Origin: an uncultured Cellulosilyticum sp.
GTDB lineage: Bacteria > Bacillota > Clostridia > Lachnospirales > Cellulosilyticaceae
Assembly: GCA_934725855.1 (NCBI GenBank)
Contig: CAKVCL010000031.1
Location: 1-39,493, forward strand
Reading direction: 5' to 3'
DNA length: 39,493 nucleotides
Position 1 is the first letter of the stretch. Each line of letters begins with the position of its first letter. Positions 27,681 to 36,672 of the stretch are shown here, in pieces. Below the pieces are notes generated by a model. The model made no database searches. It worked only from the letters and a program-made list of their open reading frames with translations, and was not told the origin of the DNA. The position numbers and the translations under genes are program-made.

Positions 27681-28694
27681 CTATTCATTTTCATATTTTT
27701 TTAAGAGTTCTTCTCTAAATGCATCTATGTTGTCAAGTGCTGCTGTTTCAATTTCTAGACATTCATCACACCCAACCATCTTCCTTCTATTTCCTTTTAG
27801 ATGTCCGATTCTAGCGCTGTCCATCATCTTCCATAATTCTGGTATAGTATTATCCTTTACATTTCCAAATACCATTTGTCTGTTCCAGTCAACAATACAT
27901 CTAGTAGCTGCACCATCTGAATTAATTGTTAAAATATAAAATAATCTTGGGCAAACAACACATTCTTGAATTTTATTTCCATATACACCTACTTCTTCAG
28001 AATACAGTTCTTTATCAAATCCTGGCCAACATGGTGCAATATGTTCAAAGGAAATTTCATCACAAATATCTCCAAATAATTCATAGAATTTTTTCCTTTT
28101 TGCCTCTTCATCTTCTGCACTGCAATTTTCTACAATGGTCTTTATAAAGATGTGGCAATCACCTTTATGGTCATATAAATCCTTAATATTCATTCGGAAC
28201 TGTTCAAAGTCTATTTTAGTTCCACAAATTTCTTCATATTCTTTTCCACTGAGCCCTTCAACTGAAATATTAATTCTTGTAAGACCTGCTTTCACAATTT
28301 CTCTATTTAATTTGGGATTAAGTAAAGTCCCATTAGTTGTTGTATCTATGCCAATAAAATGTCCTGATTGTTTCGCATATGCTACCATCTCCGCAAATCT
28401 TGGGTTTGCTAAAGGCTCACCTTCTTTATATAAACGTAAAACTTTAATTTTATCTGGAAACCCTGCACAATCATCAACTATTTTCTTAAAAATATCCATC
28501 TTCATTATGCCAATACTTTTTCTTTTTTCTTCTGTCCATAATTCTCCATGAGCACCACCACAAGGACAAAAGCTACATTTTAGATTACACGCACTTGATG
28601 GGTCTACATATAAGATAAATGGTGTTTTTAATGGAATAACTGTCTCCAAAGCTGTTCTTTCTTTATAATAACGATGTCCTTCTACTGCTTTCAT
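27681..28694 (-). CDS. Radical SAM/SPASM-domain protein
   Basis: 337 residues. The CxxxCxxC iron-sulfur motif (ACNLKCSFCPCGG, about residues 35-47) binds the cluster and S-adenosylmethionine; GEPLANP and TTNGTLL are usual radical SAM strands. The C-terminal SPASM-type region carries further cysteines (CVVCPRLFYI, TRCIVDW, GCDECLEIE) for auxiliary clusters. Such proteins in glycan loci may carry out dehydration, epimerisation or oxidation of a sugar, but no peptide substrate or specific sugar is evident. It sits 3 bases after the methyltransferase stop. Requires anaerobic conditions. Confidence 0.85.
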   Translation of the reverse strand: MKAVEGHRYYKERTALETVIPLKTPFILYVDPSSACNLKCSFCPCGGAHGELWTEEKRKSIGIMKMDIFKKIVDDCAGFPDKIKVLRLYKEGEPLANPRFAEMVAYAKQSGHFIGIDTTTNGTLLNPKLNREIVKAGLTRINISVEGLSGKEYEEICGTKIDFEQFRMNIKDLYDHKGDCHIFIKTIVENCSAEDEEAKRKKFYELFGDICDEISFEHIAPCWPGFDKELYSEEVGVYGNKIQECVVCPRLFYILTINSDGAATRCIVDWNRQMVFGNVKDNTIPELWKMMDSARIGHLKGNRRKMVGCDECLEIETAALDNIDAFREELLKKYENE

Positions 28695-28697
28695 AAT

Positions 28698-29876
28698 TTA
28701 TTCATCCTTCCCTTTATAGTTCTCTATTAATGATTTAACTTTATTTTTTAATTTCATTTCCTTTATTTGCTTTCTTATTGATGCATCATACATTAACGGT
28801 AAGATCAAAATTGTACCATCTTCCTCCGTAATCATTTTTGGATCTTCAATTTTCATATCTTTGCCGGCTACATGATAAATAACATTCTGTCTATATGGAT
28901 TAGTATCTATCAATTTTTTAATGTTACATCTTTCAAAATTACCATTTAAGAGTTGTGCTGTAGAAGTTCCTACACCCCATAGAACCATTGCCTCATTACT
29001 CTTTTCTAGTTCATTAATAACAGGCTCCAATTTAGCTTCACACATTTTTATATATGCCTTTATATCTTCTTTCGTCTGTGGTAAATATACAATTTGACTT
29101 TCTTTATTACTCTTTTCAAATATGGCATACATTACATAATAACTTTTACATTTTAAATAACTCTTCTTCTCAGTTACTGCATAGTTAAAAGCAGCTGCAA
29201 GATTTTCAAACCCCTCTAAACCCATATGAAAAATATGCTCATATGTAAAAAACCAGTATGGTACAAAATCTGTGTTCTTATACTCACTAGCATCTGGTAC
29301 TTCTATATACATATGTCCATCATCTTTTAACATTTCTCTAGCATTTTCTAGCACTTTATCAAAACATAATATATGCTCCAATGTATGATTGATAATAATA
29401 AAATCATATTTACCTTTTTCTTCTTGAATTAGCTGCATCGCATCGCTTTCAATTACAAATATGCCTCTCTGATTGCACAACTTCTTACATCTAGGTGATG
29501 GTTCCATTACTGTAATATCAGTAAATCCTTTCTGCTTCATAAAATCAGCAAGTTCGCCAATACCTCCACCTATTTCTAAGATTTTCCCATCTCTATCCAC
29601 ATACTTTTTTATTCTACTTACAATATTTGAATAATAAATCTCTGCATTATCTTTACCAAACACTTCGAAATAACTTAATGATTTACTATACTCTGAGGCA
29701 TAATACTCAGTAAATGCTTCTTGATCTGCATCAATATCAACATATACATGTCCACATTTAGGACAAGCTACTACATAACTACTTTTTTCTTTAAAGAATG
29801 GTCCCATTATATTCATATTAGAACATAATTTAGTTAATACTTCTTTTTCATCACATCCACATATTAAACAATTCAT
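28698..29876 (-). CDS. Sugar C-methyltransferase-type protein (zinc-binding N-terminus, SAM domain, C-terminal Rossmann-like domain)
   Basis: 392 residues with the three-part plan of NovU/TylC3-type C-methyltransferases: a zinc-binding start (CLICGCDE ... CPKCGHVYVD), a class I SAM-binding domain (ILEIGGGIGELADFM, then NHTLEHILCFD), and a C-terminal Rossmann-like domain (VLWGVGTSTAQLL ... KLIDTNPYRQ). Those enzymes methylate a carbon of a keto-sugar nucleotide, usually C3. The acceptor here may be a CDP-4-keto sugar made in the same operon, giving a branched-chain sugar; this is inference. GGAGA precedes ATG 29876. Confidence 0.8.
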   Translation of the reverse strand: MNCLICGCDEKEVLTKLCSNMNIMGPFFKEKSSYVVACPKCGHVYVDIDADQEAFTEYYASEYSKSLSYFEVFGKDNAEIYYSNIVSRIKKYVDRDGKILEIGGGIGELADFMKQKGFTDITVMEPSPRCKKLCNQRGIFVIESDAMQLIQEEKGKYDFIIINHTLEHILCFDKVLENAREMLKDDGHMYIEVPDASEYKNTDFVPYWFFTYEHIFHMGLEGFENLAAAFNYAVTEKKSYLKCKSYYVMYAIFEKSNKESQIVYLPQTKEDIKAYIKMCEAKLEPVINELEKSNEAMVLWGVGTSTAQLLNGNFERCNIKKLIDTNPYRQNVIYHVAGKDMKIEDPKMITEEDGTILILPLMYDASIRKQIKEMKLKNKVKSLIENYKGKDE

Positions 29877-29881
29877 ATTTT

Positions 29882-30883
29882 CTATTCTCCATATAATTTA
29901 TAAAGACGTTTTAATTCACTTTCATGATTTGGGTTAATCCTTCTATGTACATCACTCAAAAATAACCACTCTATTGTTTCCTTAATACCTTCTTCAAAAG
30001 ATATTTTCGCCTTCCAATCAGGTACATACTCTCTTACTTTTGATGTATCGTAAATATTATGCCACATTCTTTGTCCCATTAAGTCTTTAGGCTGAAAATA
30101 GTCCAACTCTAATGCCTCTTTATAAGGTACATGGATACTTCTATACTCTTTAATGCCCAGCGCATTAAATAAGATTTCCATCTCCTCATTCCAGCTTAAC
30201 CACTCATTAGTTGTGATATGAAATGCCTGCCCTATGGTCTCTCTTTGTTCTATTAGTGGGATAAATGCATTCGCGAAATCCTTTGAATGAGTAAAACTCC
30301 ATAAATTAGTTCCATCACCAGCAATAAGTGCTGGATATCCTTGTAAAAATAAGTTTGGTGCTGTAAAACAATTATGCCCGATTGAAACTGGAACGATCGT
30401 ATCATATGTATATGATGGTCTAACTATGGTTACTGGAAAGCCCTCATTCCTATATGCTGTCATGAAGGCTTCTTCCGCTTCAATCTTTCCTCCAATATAT
30501 TTACTTACTTTATCTAGTACATTAACTTCACAGTTTTCTTTAAAAGGTAAGTTTTTGCCTGCCCTTTTATATATAGCCTCACTGCTTATAAAAACAAAAT
30601 GCTTTGTTTTATGAGCAAATAATTCAATATCATTCAAAGCATCTTGTCGATTAAAACAAATAAAGTCTACAACTATATCAAACTGACTATCTGCTAAGAT
30701 TAAATTCATTGCCTTTTTATTGTGAATGTCTGCAGTTATTTTATTAACTTCCTTTTGTATTTTTCTCCTAGTATTTAGAGTCTGCGCACGATTTAACTCC
30801 CAAACATCATGTCCTCTTTCTAATGCCTTCTGTACACAATACCAACTAATATTGCCATTTCCACCGATAAATAAGATTTTCAC
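29882..30883 (-). CDS. NAD-dependent epimerase/dehydratase (extended SDR)
   Basis: 333 residues. The dinucleotide-binding loop is IGGNGNISWYC, a variant in which the third glycine of GxxGxxG is replaced; the active site has FISSEAIY and YIGGKIEAEE (Tyr-x3-Lys). WxF-type C-terminal elements (GTNLWSFTHSKDFANAF) resemble the isoflavone-reductase/mRNA-binding SDR branch. Substrate unknown; the neighbouring C-methyltransferase suggests joint processing of one sugar nucleotide. The start is GTG at 30883, preceded by GGGGTGAT. Confidence 0.75.
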   Translation of the reverse strand: MKILFIGGNGNISWYCVQKALERGHDVWELNRAQTLNTRRKIQKEVNKITADIHNKKAMNLILADSQFDIVVDFICFNRQDALNDIELFAHKTKHFVFISSEAIYKRAGKNLPFKENCEVNVLDKVSKYIGGKIEAEEAFMTAYRNEGFPVTIVRPSYTYDTIVPVSIGHNCFTAPNLFLQGYPALIAGDGTNLWSFTHSKDFANAFIPLIEQRETIGQAFHITTNEWLSWNEEMEILFNALGIKEYRSIHVPYKEALELDYFQPKDLMGQRMWHNIYDTSKVREYVPDWKAKISFEEGIKETIEWLFLSDVHRRINPNHESELKRLYKLYGE

Positions 30884-30901
30884 TTTTCATCACCCCAGTT
30901 A

Positions 30902-33556
30902 TTATTCAAAAACATAGAATGGTTTTTCTTTATCTATATGTAAATCTGAATAAATATCAAGTACTCTAGTTTTCTCAAGATCAATATCTAAAGTCATTAA
31001 TTCTTCTTTCATTTGATTACGGAATCCCCATGAAGAAATAATAACGCAATCTATATCTTCAAGTAATTCTTTCCTCATAACCTGTACTTCAAATAATTCT
31101 CCACATGCTTGAAGTCTAAATTCTCCTCTATCCGAAATTTTAAATGTAATGTTCTTTTCCTTTAAAACTGGCATAATAACTTCAAGTAATGCAGCAGTAT
31201 GCTTTCCTCCTCCCCTAATTAATACATTATCTTTTTCTTTTAATGCACCAGCAAAATATCCATATATTTGGCTCTTAATCGTACTACTAATGTAACTACT
31301 ATTTAAATTGACTTTCTGTTGTAGCGTCTTCAACATATTAGATACTTCATCTATCCTTGCATTTGTTACAATATCATCTGTAATAATAGTGTCTTTAGGC
31401 TGATTAATTGCATTTTTAAGCCATTTGATAGATTTGCATTTAAATTCTTCCAATTTTCTATCCACTCTGTTCCAATCAATTTCTGCCATTTTTTCTATGC
31501 TATCTTCGCAAAAACTTTGATACTCAACAGCTCTATGCTCTAATTCAAACATCTTAAGAAGTGAATCAAATCTAGCTCTCCCTCTTCCTTCATTAATAAT
31601 AACAGTAAAAGGCTTTTTAAAAATAATAGCCATACACATACCATGATATGTATCAGTCACTACATACTTACACTTATTAAAATATGCTAAAAATTCATAC
31701 TCTGTTGGCTGTTCAACAACTCCTTCTAAAGTAGCTTCCCAAGGATTGGTTACCATTAATCCTAAGATAGTCAAAACCTGCATCTCAAGCTTTCTATTCA
31801 CTCTATTTAGAAGTTCAGGTGTTTGCGGTCTAATATCCAATATATAATTTAGGACATACTCCTCAGGTAAATGAAGATTCGCTAACTTCGCCTCATCTTC
31901 ATATTCTGTTGTCTCCCTTAAGAATATGGGATCTACTACATGTTCTGCTTCTATGTTAAAGTAATTCTTACATATATCTTTTCCACTGTTCTCTCTAACT
32001 GAAACGGCATCAAACTTCCTTAGATAGTATTGATAGCATTCTATCTCCTTCTTAGTGCCATAGAACTCTGATCTTCCAAAGGATGTTGAAAAACTTATCT
32101 TCTTCTTATTATCATCTACATAATTTAACAAAAATTCATAACCAAACATCTTATTAAGATGGTTAGCCCAGCATTGATCAGATCCTACAATAAATGTATC
32201 GCATTTATTGTTTAACTCCCTTAAGTGATTTATATCATTATATTTAATAGTAGTATCACAATTATTAGTTATATATTCCAATACCCTAGCTTCAATATTA
32301 CTATCACTATAAACACTATCTACAAATACAACCTCATATCCCATAGCACACAATACTTCATATAATCCTCTAGCTGTTAATAAAGAACCATAATTATTAG
32401 AGTACCACAAACCACAAATTGCAATATCATATTGATTGCTTATGCTATACTCATATGCTTTTTCAAACGGCATTTTGTCAAGTAGTTTAAAGAAGCGTTT
32501 TCTTTTTCTTAAATCTACATATGCAGGCGCTGCCAGTAAATTTTCATTGGAAGCTTCCATTATTGTAATCGGTACACAAACATTATATTGCTCCGCACAT
32601 TTTTCAAAAATTTGTTTTCCTTTCTGATTGTTAATAACAACCAGCGATGTCCCCAGTTGGTCTGTTAGCATAGGTCTATTATCACTTTGACTTATTTTTA
32701 TGCTTTCTTCATAAAACGGAAGTCCCCAAAAATCTCCCATCGTAATATCTGAGCATCTTGAATAATTGTTATACCTGCAATGTTGTCCACATGATTTGCG
32801 CATTGATATATTATTAAAAAAAGCTTTATAAAAATCATTTTCCATCCACGCAGAATGATATATTTCTCCCTCATCTGTCTCAACTCTCATATTAGGTGTC
32901 CAACGGAAATATTCCTTATTACGAAATAATACTTTCTTAATTTTCTTACCCTTATACGTATCCCTAAGATATTTATTTAATACTTTGTTAGAAGGCACCC
33001 CACGGCAAATAACATCTACTGTTATAAGTTCTTTATATTCTACGCCTAAGTAATTCTTTAGCCCAGCTACTTGGCAAGGTGTTCCAGTAAAAAGAACTGG
33101 TATTTCTTTTTTTAATAACTTTTCTATCTTTTGAAACATATCATTAGTATTACTTTGAGTATATTTACTTCCTCTCATTCTTGCTACGTCATCTACATTA
33201 TTACTTAATATATGTTCCACAGTAAAATCTGGATTCATAATTGCACCACAAACATAACCAGAATTCTCTAATACATAATTACTTAATATAGAAAAAAAGC
33301 CTCCCGAAGTACTTACTTCTCTTATTTCATCATTTGCTTTAATTGCATAGCATTCCATACTTATTCTATTGTTGTCGCAATAATTTAATATAGGACAAAC
33401 CGTCTCACATTTCTTACACATAATACATTTATCTTTTTGTATTGCTGGTTGTAAAAAACCCTCTAAATCCTCTACCATTTTGATTGCATCATTAGAACAA
33501 ACCTGCATACATGCACCACAACCAGTACAAAGTTCATTTAAGCATAACTTTACCAT
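30902..33556 (-). CDS. Three-part fusion: ferredoxin/FrhB-type domain, polysaccharide pyruvyl transferase, C-terminal Rossmann-like domain
   Basis: 884 residues. Residues 1-60 hold two 4Fe-4S motifs (CTGCGACMQVC and CIMCKKCETVC). About 65-370 match the F420-hydrogenase/dehydrogenase beta-subunit (FrhB) family (STSGGFFS, FTGTPCQVAGLK, ITMGDFWG). About 380-720 match polysaccharide pyruvyl transferases (CGLWYSNNYGSLLTARGLY, FIVGSDQCW, DTYHGMCMAIIF). About 770-884 form a small Rossmann-like domain (VLIRGGGKHTAALLE). The middle part would add a ketal-linked pyruvate to the glycan; the role of the redox part is unclear. The two families are often neighbouring genes in glycan loci, so a single chain is notable. 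AAGGAGG precedes ATG 33556. Confidence 0.85.
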   Translation of the reverse strand: MVKLCLNELCTGCGACMQVCSNDAIKMVEDLEGFLQPAIQKDKCIMCKKCETVCPILNYCDNNRISMECYAIKANDEIREVSTSGGFFSILSNYVLENSGYVCGAIMNPDFTVEHILSNNVDDVARMRGSKYTQSNTNDMFQKIEKLLKKEIPVLFTGTPCQVAGLKNYLGVEYKELITVDVICRGVPSNKVLNKYLRDTYKGKKIKKVLFRNKEYFRWTPNMRVETDEGEIYHSAWMENDFYKAFFNNISMRKSCGQHCRYNNYSRCSDITMGDFWGLPFYEESIKISQSDNRPMLTDQLGTSLVVINNQKGKQIFEKCAEQYNVCVPITIMEASNENLLAAPAYVDLRKRKRFFKLLDKMPFEKAYEYSISNQYDIAICGLWYSNNYGSLLTARGLYEVLCAMGYEVVFVDSVYSDSNIEARVLEYITNNCDTTIKYNDINHLRELNNKCDTFIVGSDQCWANHLNKMFGYEFLLNYVDDNKKKISFSTSFGRSEFYGTKKEIECYQYYLRKFDAVSVRENSGKDICKNYFNIEAEHVVDPIFLRETTEYEDEAKLANLHLPEEYVLNYILDIRPQTPELLNRVNRKLEMQVLTILGLMVTNPWEATLEGVVEQPTEYEFLAYFNKCKYVVTDTYHGMCMAIIFKKPFTVIINEGRGRARFDSLLKMFELEHRAVEYQSFCEDSIEKMAEIDWNRVDRKLEEFKCKSIKWLKNAINQPKDTIITDDIVTNARIDEVSNMLKTLQQKVNLNSSYISSTIKSQIYGYFAGALKEKDNVLIRGGGKHTAALLEVIMPVLKEKNITFKISDRGEFRLQACGELFEVQVMRKELLEDIDCVIISSWGFRNQMKEELMTLDIDLEKTRVLDIYSDLHIDKEKPFYVFE

Positions 33557-33566
33557 ATACGCCTCC

Positions 33567-34604
33567 TTAGTTATAACTAAATTCTATATAATCTGACGTT
33601 CTTATATGTTTTCTTGAATACATTGTATGTATCTCATCTATCAAGTTTCTAACAAATATTTGTTTTAGACTCCACCTAGATGTGCCATGTATATCTAATG
33701 ATTGTGCTACTCTCTTTCTAAGCCTTCTCTTCTCCCAAAAATAAAGTGTAGAGTCTATATACCAATTGCAGTACTCCTTATAAAATAAACTAACAAATAA
33801 CCTTAGCCAAATATTCTCTTTTGCAGTTTGCTTACGTAAATTACACATATGATAGATCATGTCACATAATACATCTTCATTTAATGTTGCATTTTCCTGT
33901 ACTCTATATGCTGCTAAAGGAAAACTAACGAAAGCTAAACCATATTTTCTTAATGCACGATATTGAATAATTTGGTCTCCCATTAGCAATTCTTCATAAG
34001 AATTGTAAATATCATAAAGTATTTTTTTAGGATACATCATTCCTGGTGAGGTAACACAACATCCAAAGAAAAATTCAATCTTAGATACTTCAAAGCACGG
34101 TACCTTCTCTGGAATATCACTAAATGTATATCCAGATTCATAGAATTCCCATGGCATACTCCCTATAATGCCTTTATAATGATATTTCTCTAAAAAGGCA
34201 TTCATTACATCTAAATAATGCGGGTGTAATAAATCATCATCATTCAGTAATGCAACATATTCGCCCTTTGCCAATTGAGCTGCTCTAAGCGTATTTCCAT
34301 AGATACCTATATTTTCTTCATTTTTATAGTAGACCACTTTAGGTGAATCAAATTCTTTAATCACTTCTAATGTCTTACTATTACTTACACTTTCATCTGC
34401 ATTATTATCTACTACAATAATCTCATACTCACTAACTCTTTGTTGCCCAATCGCACTTTGTAGTGATTCTCTTAATAATTCTGGTCTTCGATATGTAGGA
34501 ATTACAATTGAATATTTAGGATTTTCTGGATGGATGCCCCATATTAATTTTGAATTAACAGAATCGAATTTATGTTGATCTCTAGTTTTTAATAAATAAT
34601 CCAC
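33567..34604 (-). CDS. Glycosyltransferase family 2 (GT-A)
   Basis: About 345 residues. Typical GT2 start YSIVIPTYRRPELL, then IIVVDNNADES, and the metal-binding DxD region LLNDDDLLHP. The C-terminal half is helical and basic and has no clear membrane span. Start: no ATG is suitably placed; a TTG at 34625 opens the frame but has no ribosome binding site, whereas GTG 34604 has GAGAGG about 12 bases upstream, so I use GTG 34604 with reserve. Sugar donor unknown. Confidence 0.82.
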   Translation of the reverse strand: MDYLLKTRDQHKFDSVNSKLIWGIHPENPKYSIVIPTYRRPELLRESLQSAIGQQRVSEYEIIVVDNNADESVSNSKTLEVIKEFDSPKVVYYKNEENIGIYGNTLRAAQLAKGEYVALLNDDDLLHPHYLDVMNAFLEKYHYKGIIGSMPWEFYESGYTFSDIPEKVPCFEVSKIEFFFGCCVTSPGMMYPKKILYDIYNSYEELLMGDQIIQYRALRKYGLAFVSFPLAAYRVQENATLNEDVLCDMIYHMCNLRKQTAKENIWLRLFVSLFYKEYCNWYIDSTLYFWEKRRLRKRVAQSLDIHGTSRWSLKQIFVRNLIDEIHTMYSRKHIRTSDYIEFSYN

Positions 34605-34637
34605 TTTATATTCACATCCTCTCAAAATGATATATAC

Positions 34638-35156
34638 TTATTTTTCAACTCGCTCAAAGCAACTTAATATGGTCCATAAATCACTGTACTGTTTATTTTC
34701 TTTTGTCATTCTGAATCCTTTCAATAATAAAAAATCAATAATTTCATTACTAAATAACATTGTATAATCAAACTTTTCTTTTCCCTTATATGATAAAATA
34801 ATTTTTCTACAATGTTTTGTTACATTGTCCAAAAACTGTTTTGGTTGTTCTATGTATTCCAAAATTCCAGAACATACCATGACATCTACATCAAATTCTG
34901 GAAACTCATTTTTATTAAAATCACATACTATTGTCTCTGAACTTCTTTTTACATAATCTACTGGATAATACTCAACATCTTTACTAAGTAATTCTTTCAA
35001 ATGCATACTTCCTGCCCCTAGATCCATTACTTTCCTATCAGTATCATCAATAAACTTTACCATTACTTCTACTCTATCTAACCACATTTTCTGATGTAGG
35101 CCCAAACGTTCTTCTGTCTTTTCCCAATCTAATGCTTTTGTTTTATTCATTTCCAT
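34638..35156 (-). CDS. Small class I SAM-dependent methyltransferase
   Basis: 172 residues. The SAM-binding motif I is KVMDLGAGSMHLKELL, followed by YYPVDYV (motif II acidic/polar region) and FDVDVMVCSGILEYIEQP (motif IV region). It is short, with no added substrate domain, and may cap or O-methylate a sugar residue of the glycan. It lies between two GT2 genes. AAGGGG precedes ATG 35156. Confidence 0.75.
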   Translation of the reverse strand: MEMNKTKALDWEKTEERLGLHQKMWLDRVEVMVKFIDDTDRKVMDLGAGSMHLKELLSKDVEYYPVDYVKRSSETIVCDFNKNEFPEFDVDVMVCSGILEYIEQPKQFLDNVTKHCRKIILSYKGKEKFDYTMLFSNEIIDFLLLKGFRMTKENKQYSDLWTILSCFERVEK

Positions 35157-35169
35157 AGCTATCCCCTTG

Positions 35170-36159
35170 TTAATTTTCTAACACCTTATTAATTGTATTT
35201 ATATAATTCAAAATCGTTAAACGAATAATTTCCTTATTTATCTCAAATTTTTTTACATCACTACTTCTTATTACATGATTAAAGAATTTCCATCCATTCT
35301 TTATCCACTCTTGTGCTTCATATTCTTCCATCCCAGTTCTTTTCTTAAAACCTGGAATCTTTAAGCTCATATAATACTCCCAAGTTACTGTCATTAAGGA
35401 GTCTTTATAAATCGCCAACATAATTTTTCTTATTCTGCTATTACACAAATATTCATAACAAGCTATTGCCCAGTCATCGTATTCTTTCATTCGGTATTCT
35501 AAAGATACATAACAGCCTTTATAGTATTCTTTTCTTACCTTAGCTATTCTTTCCCTATTATATGGTTGGTTGATCATATACCGTGAATTAACATATACTC
35601 GATCTACATTAAGCAAAATCTTTAATACAAGGTAATTATTTGCCTTTTCTGGTTTTTGCTCTAGTAAATAATTTCTTATTACTTCACTATTAATATGTTT
35701 TTTACAAAACTCGTTATTATATACTATTGTTCCAGGATGCCTTGATTGAAAATATATCTCCAAAGCATCTTTCCATCTATAATATCCTGTTTTATATGCT
35801 CTCTTTTCATTTGAAACAAAGTCTACATTTTTTAACTTTGATAATGTATTACATAGTTTAATAATGTCGGCCACCTCAATATAATCTCGATCATTAATAA
35901 ACATAAAGTACTTTCCTTTTGCATAAGAAGATAGTAACCAAAAATTTTCAAAACCCATATTTTCATTATTTTTATATATTGATACCCTGGAGTCACTTAT
36001 ACCTTCTAAATATTCATAGGTATCATCTTGTGAAGCATTATCTCCAATAATAAATTCAATATTTTCCAACGGACATTCTAGCATTCTTTCAATATTCTTT
36101 TTTAGAAGTCCTCTTCTGTTGTATGTAGAAGTAATTATTGATAAGATTATTTCACTCAT
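35170..36159 (-). CDS. Glycosyltransferase family 2 (GT-A), altered DxD region
   Basis: 329 residues. The N-terminal GT2 fold is clear (LSIITSTYNRRGLLKKNIE, FIIGDNASQDDTYEYL, NENMGFENFWLL). The metal-site motif, usually NDDD, reads FINDRDYI, that is D-R-D, which still satisfies DxD. The C-terminal ~200 residues are divergent. AAGGGG lies about 8 bases before ATG 36159. Acceptor unknown. Confidence 0.8.
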   Translation of the reverse strand: MSEIILSIITSTYNRRGLLKKNIERMLECPLENIEFIIGDNASQDDTYEYLEGISDSRVSIYKNNENMGFENFWLLSSYAKGKYFMFINDRDYIEVADIIKLCNTLSKLKNVDFVSNEKRAYKTGYYRWKDALEIYFQSRHPGTIVYNNEFCKKHINSEVIRNYLLEQKPEKANNYLVLKILLNVDRVYVNSRYMINQPYNRERIAKVRKEYYKGCYVSLEYRMKEYDDWAIACYEYLCNSRIRKIMLAIYKDSLMTVTWEYYMSLKIPGFKKRTGMEEYEAQEWIKNGWKFFNHVIRSSDVKKFEINKEIIRLTILNYINTINKVLEN

Positions 36160-36179
36160 ATTATTTCCCCTTAACTATA

Positions 36180-36659
36180 TTATTTCACTTCATAGATCAG
36201 GTCATCTAGAGCAAGGATCGGACAATCTACCATTTCTTCAAGCATGTCCTTAATTTCATCATACGCAAATACTGCACTAACAACGATTGCATCAACTGTT
36301 TCCATATCTTTACTTGGTTGAACTATTTCTACATCAGCACAACGTTCATCCGCATTTCTATCTATACCATATTTTACTTTTACACTAGACCCCTTCAATT
36401 CGTCCAAAAATAATACTCCTACTTCTCCCATACCATAAATAGCAATCTTTGAATACCCTTTGTCATTCAAATAGTCAGCAATACTTTTTCCCTCCTGTTT
36501 TACAGTTACCCAACATCGTAGCATATTATAGTAAGTCTGAAATCTATATACATCTTTTTCTTTTCTTACAATCCTTTTTTCTAAAAATTTCACCGTAGAA
36601 ATAACCCCTGCAATTCCACCAACAATTACTCCTAAAACGCCAAATTTACACTGTTTCAT
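36180..36659 (-). CDS. Small membrane-anchored Rossmann-like protein
   Basis: 159 residues. Residues 5-22 are hydrophobic and glycine-rich (FGVLGVIVGGIAGVISTV), a probable membrane anchor, followed by a basic stretch KRIVRKEK. From about residue 68 a nucleotide-binding-like module follows (KIAIYGMGEVGVLFLDELKG, then VKYGIDRNAD). The module resembles those at the N-terminus of the two DUF4422 proteins and at the C-terminus of two other proteins of this operon. It might present or sense sugar nucleotides at the membrane. It is the only protein of the operon with an evident membrane segment. AAGGAG precedes ATG 36659. Function unknown. Confidence 0.65.
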   Translation of the reverse strand: MKQCKFGVLGVIVGGIAGVISTVKFLEKRIVRKEKDVYRFQTYYNMLRCWVTVKQEGKSIADYLNDKGYSKIAIYGMGEVGVLFLDELKGSSVKVKYGIDRNADERCADVEIVQPSKDMETVDAIVVSAVFAYDEIKDMLEEMVDCPILALDDLIYEVK

Positions 36660-36672
36660 TCTTCCTCACTCC

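Noticed and set aside
30902..33556. Possible sequencing error joining two separate genes (FrhB-type and pyruvyltransferase)
   Set aside because: The frame is continuous, with no internal ribosome binding site and start at the junction that I could see, so it is reported as a true fusion with this caveat in the finding.
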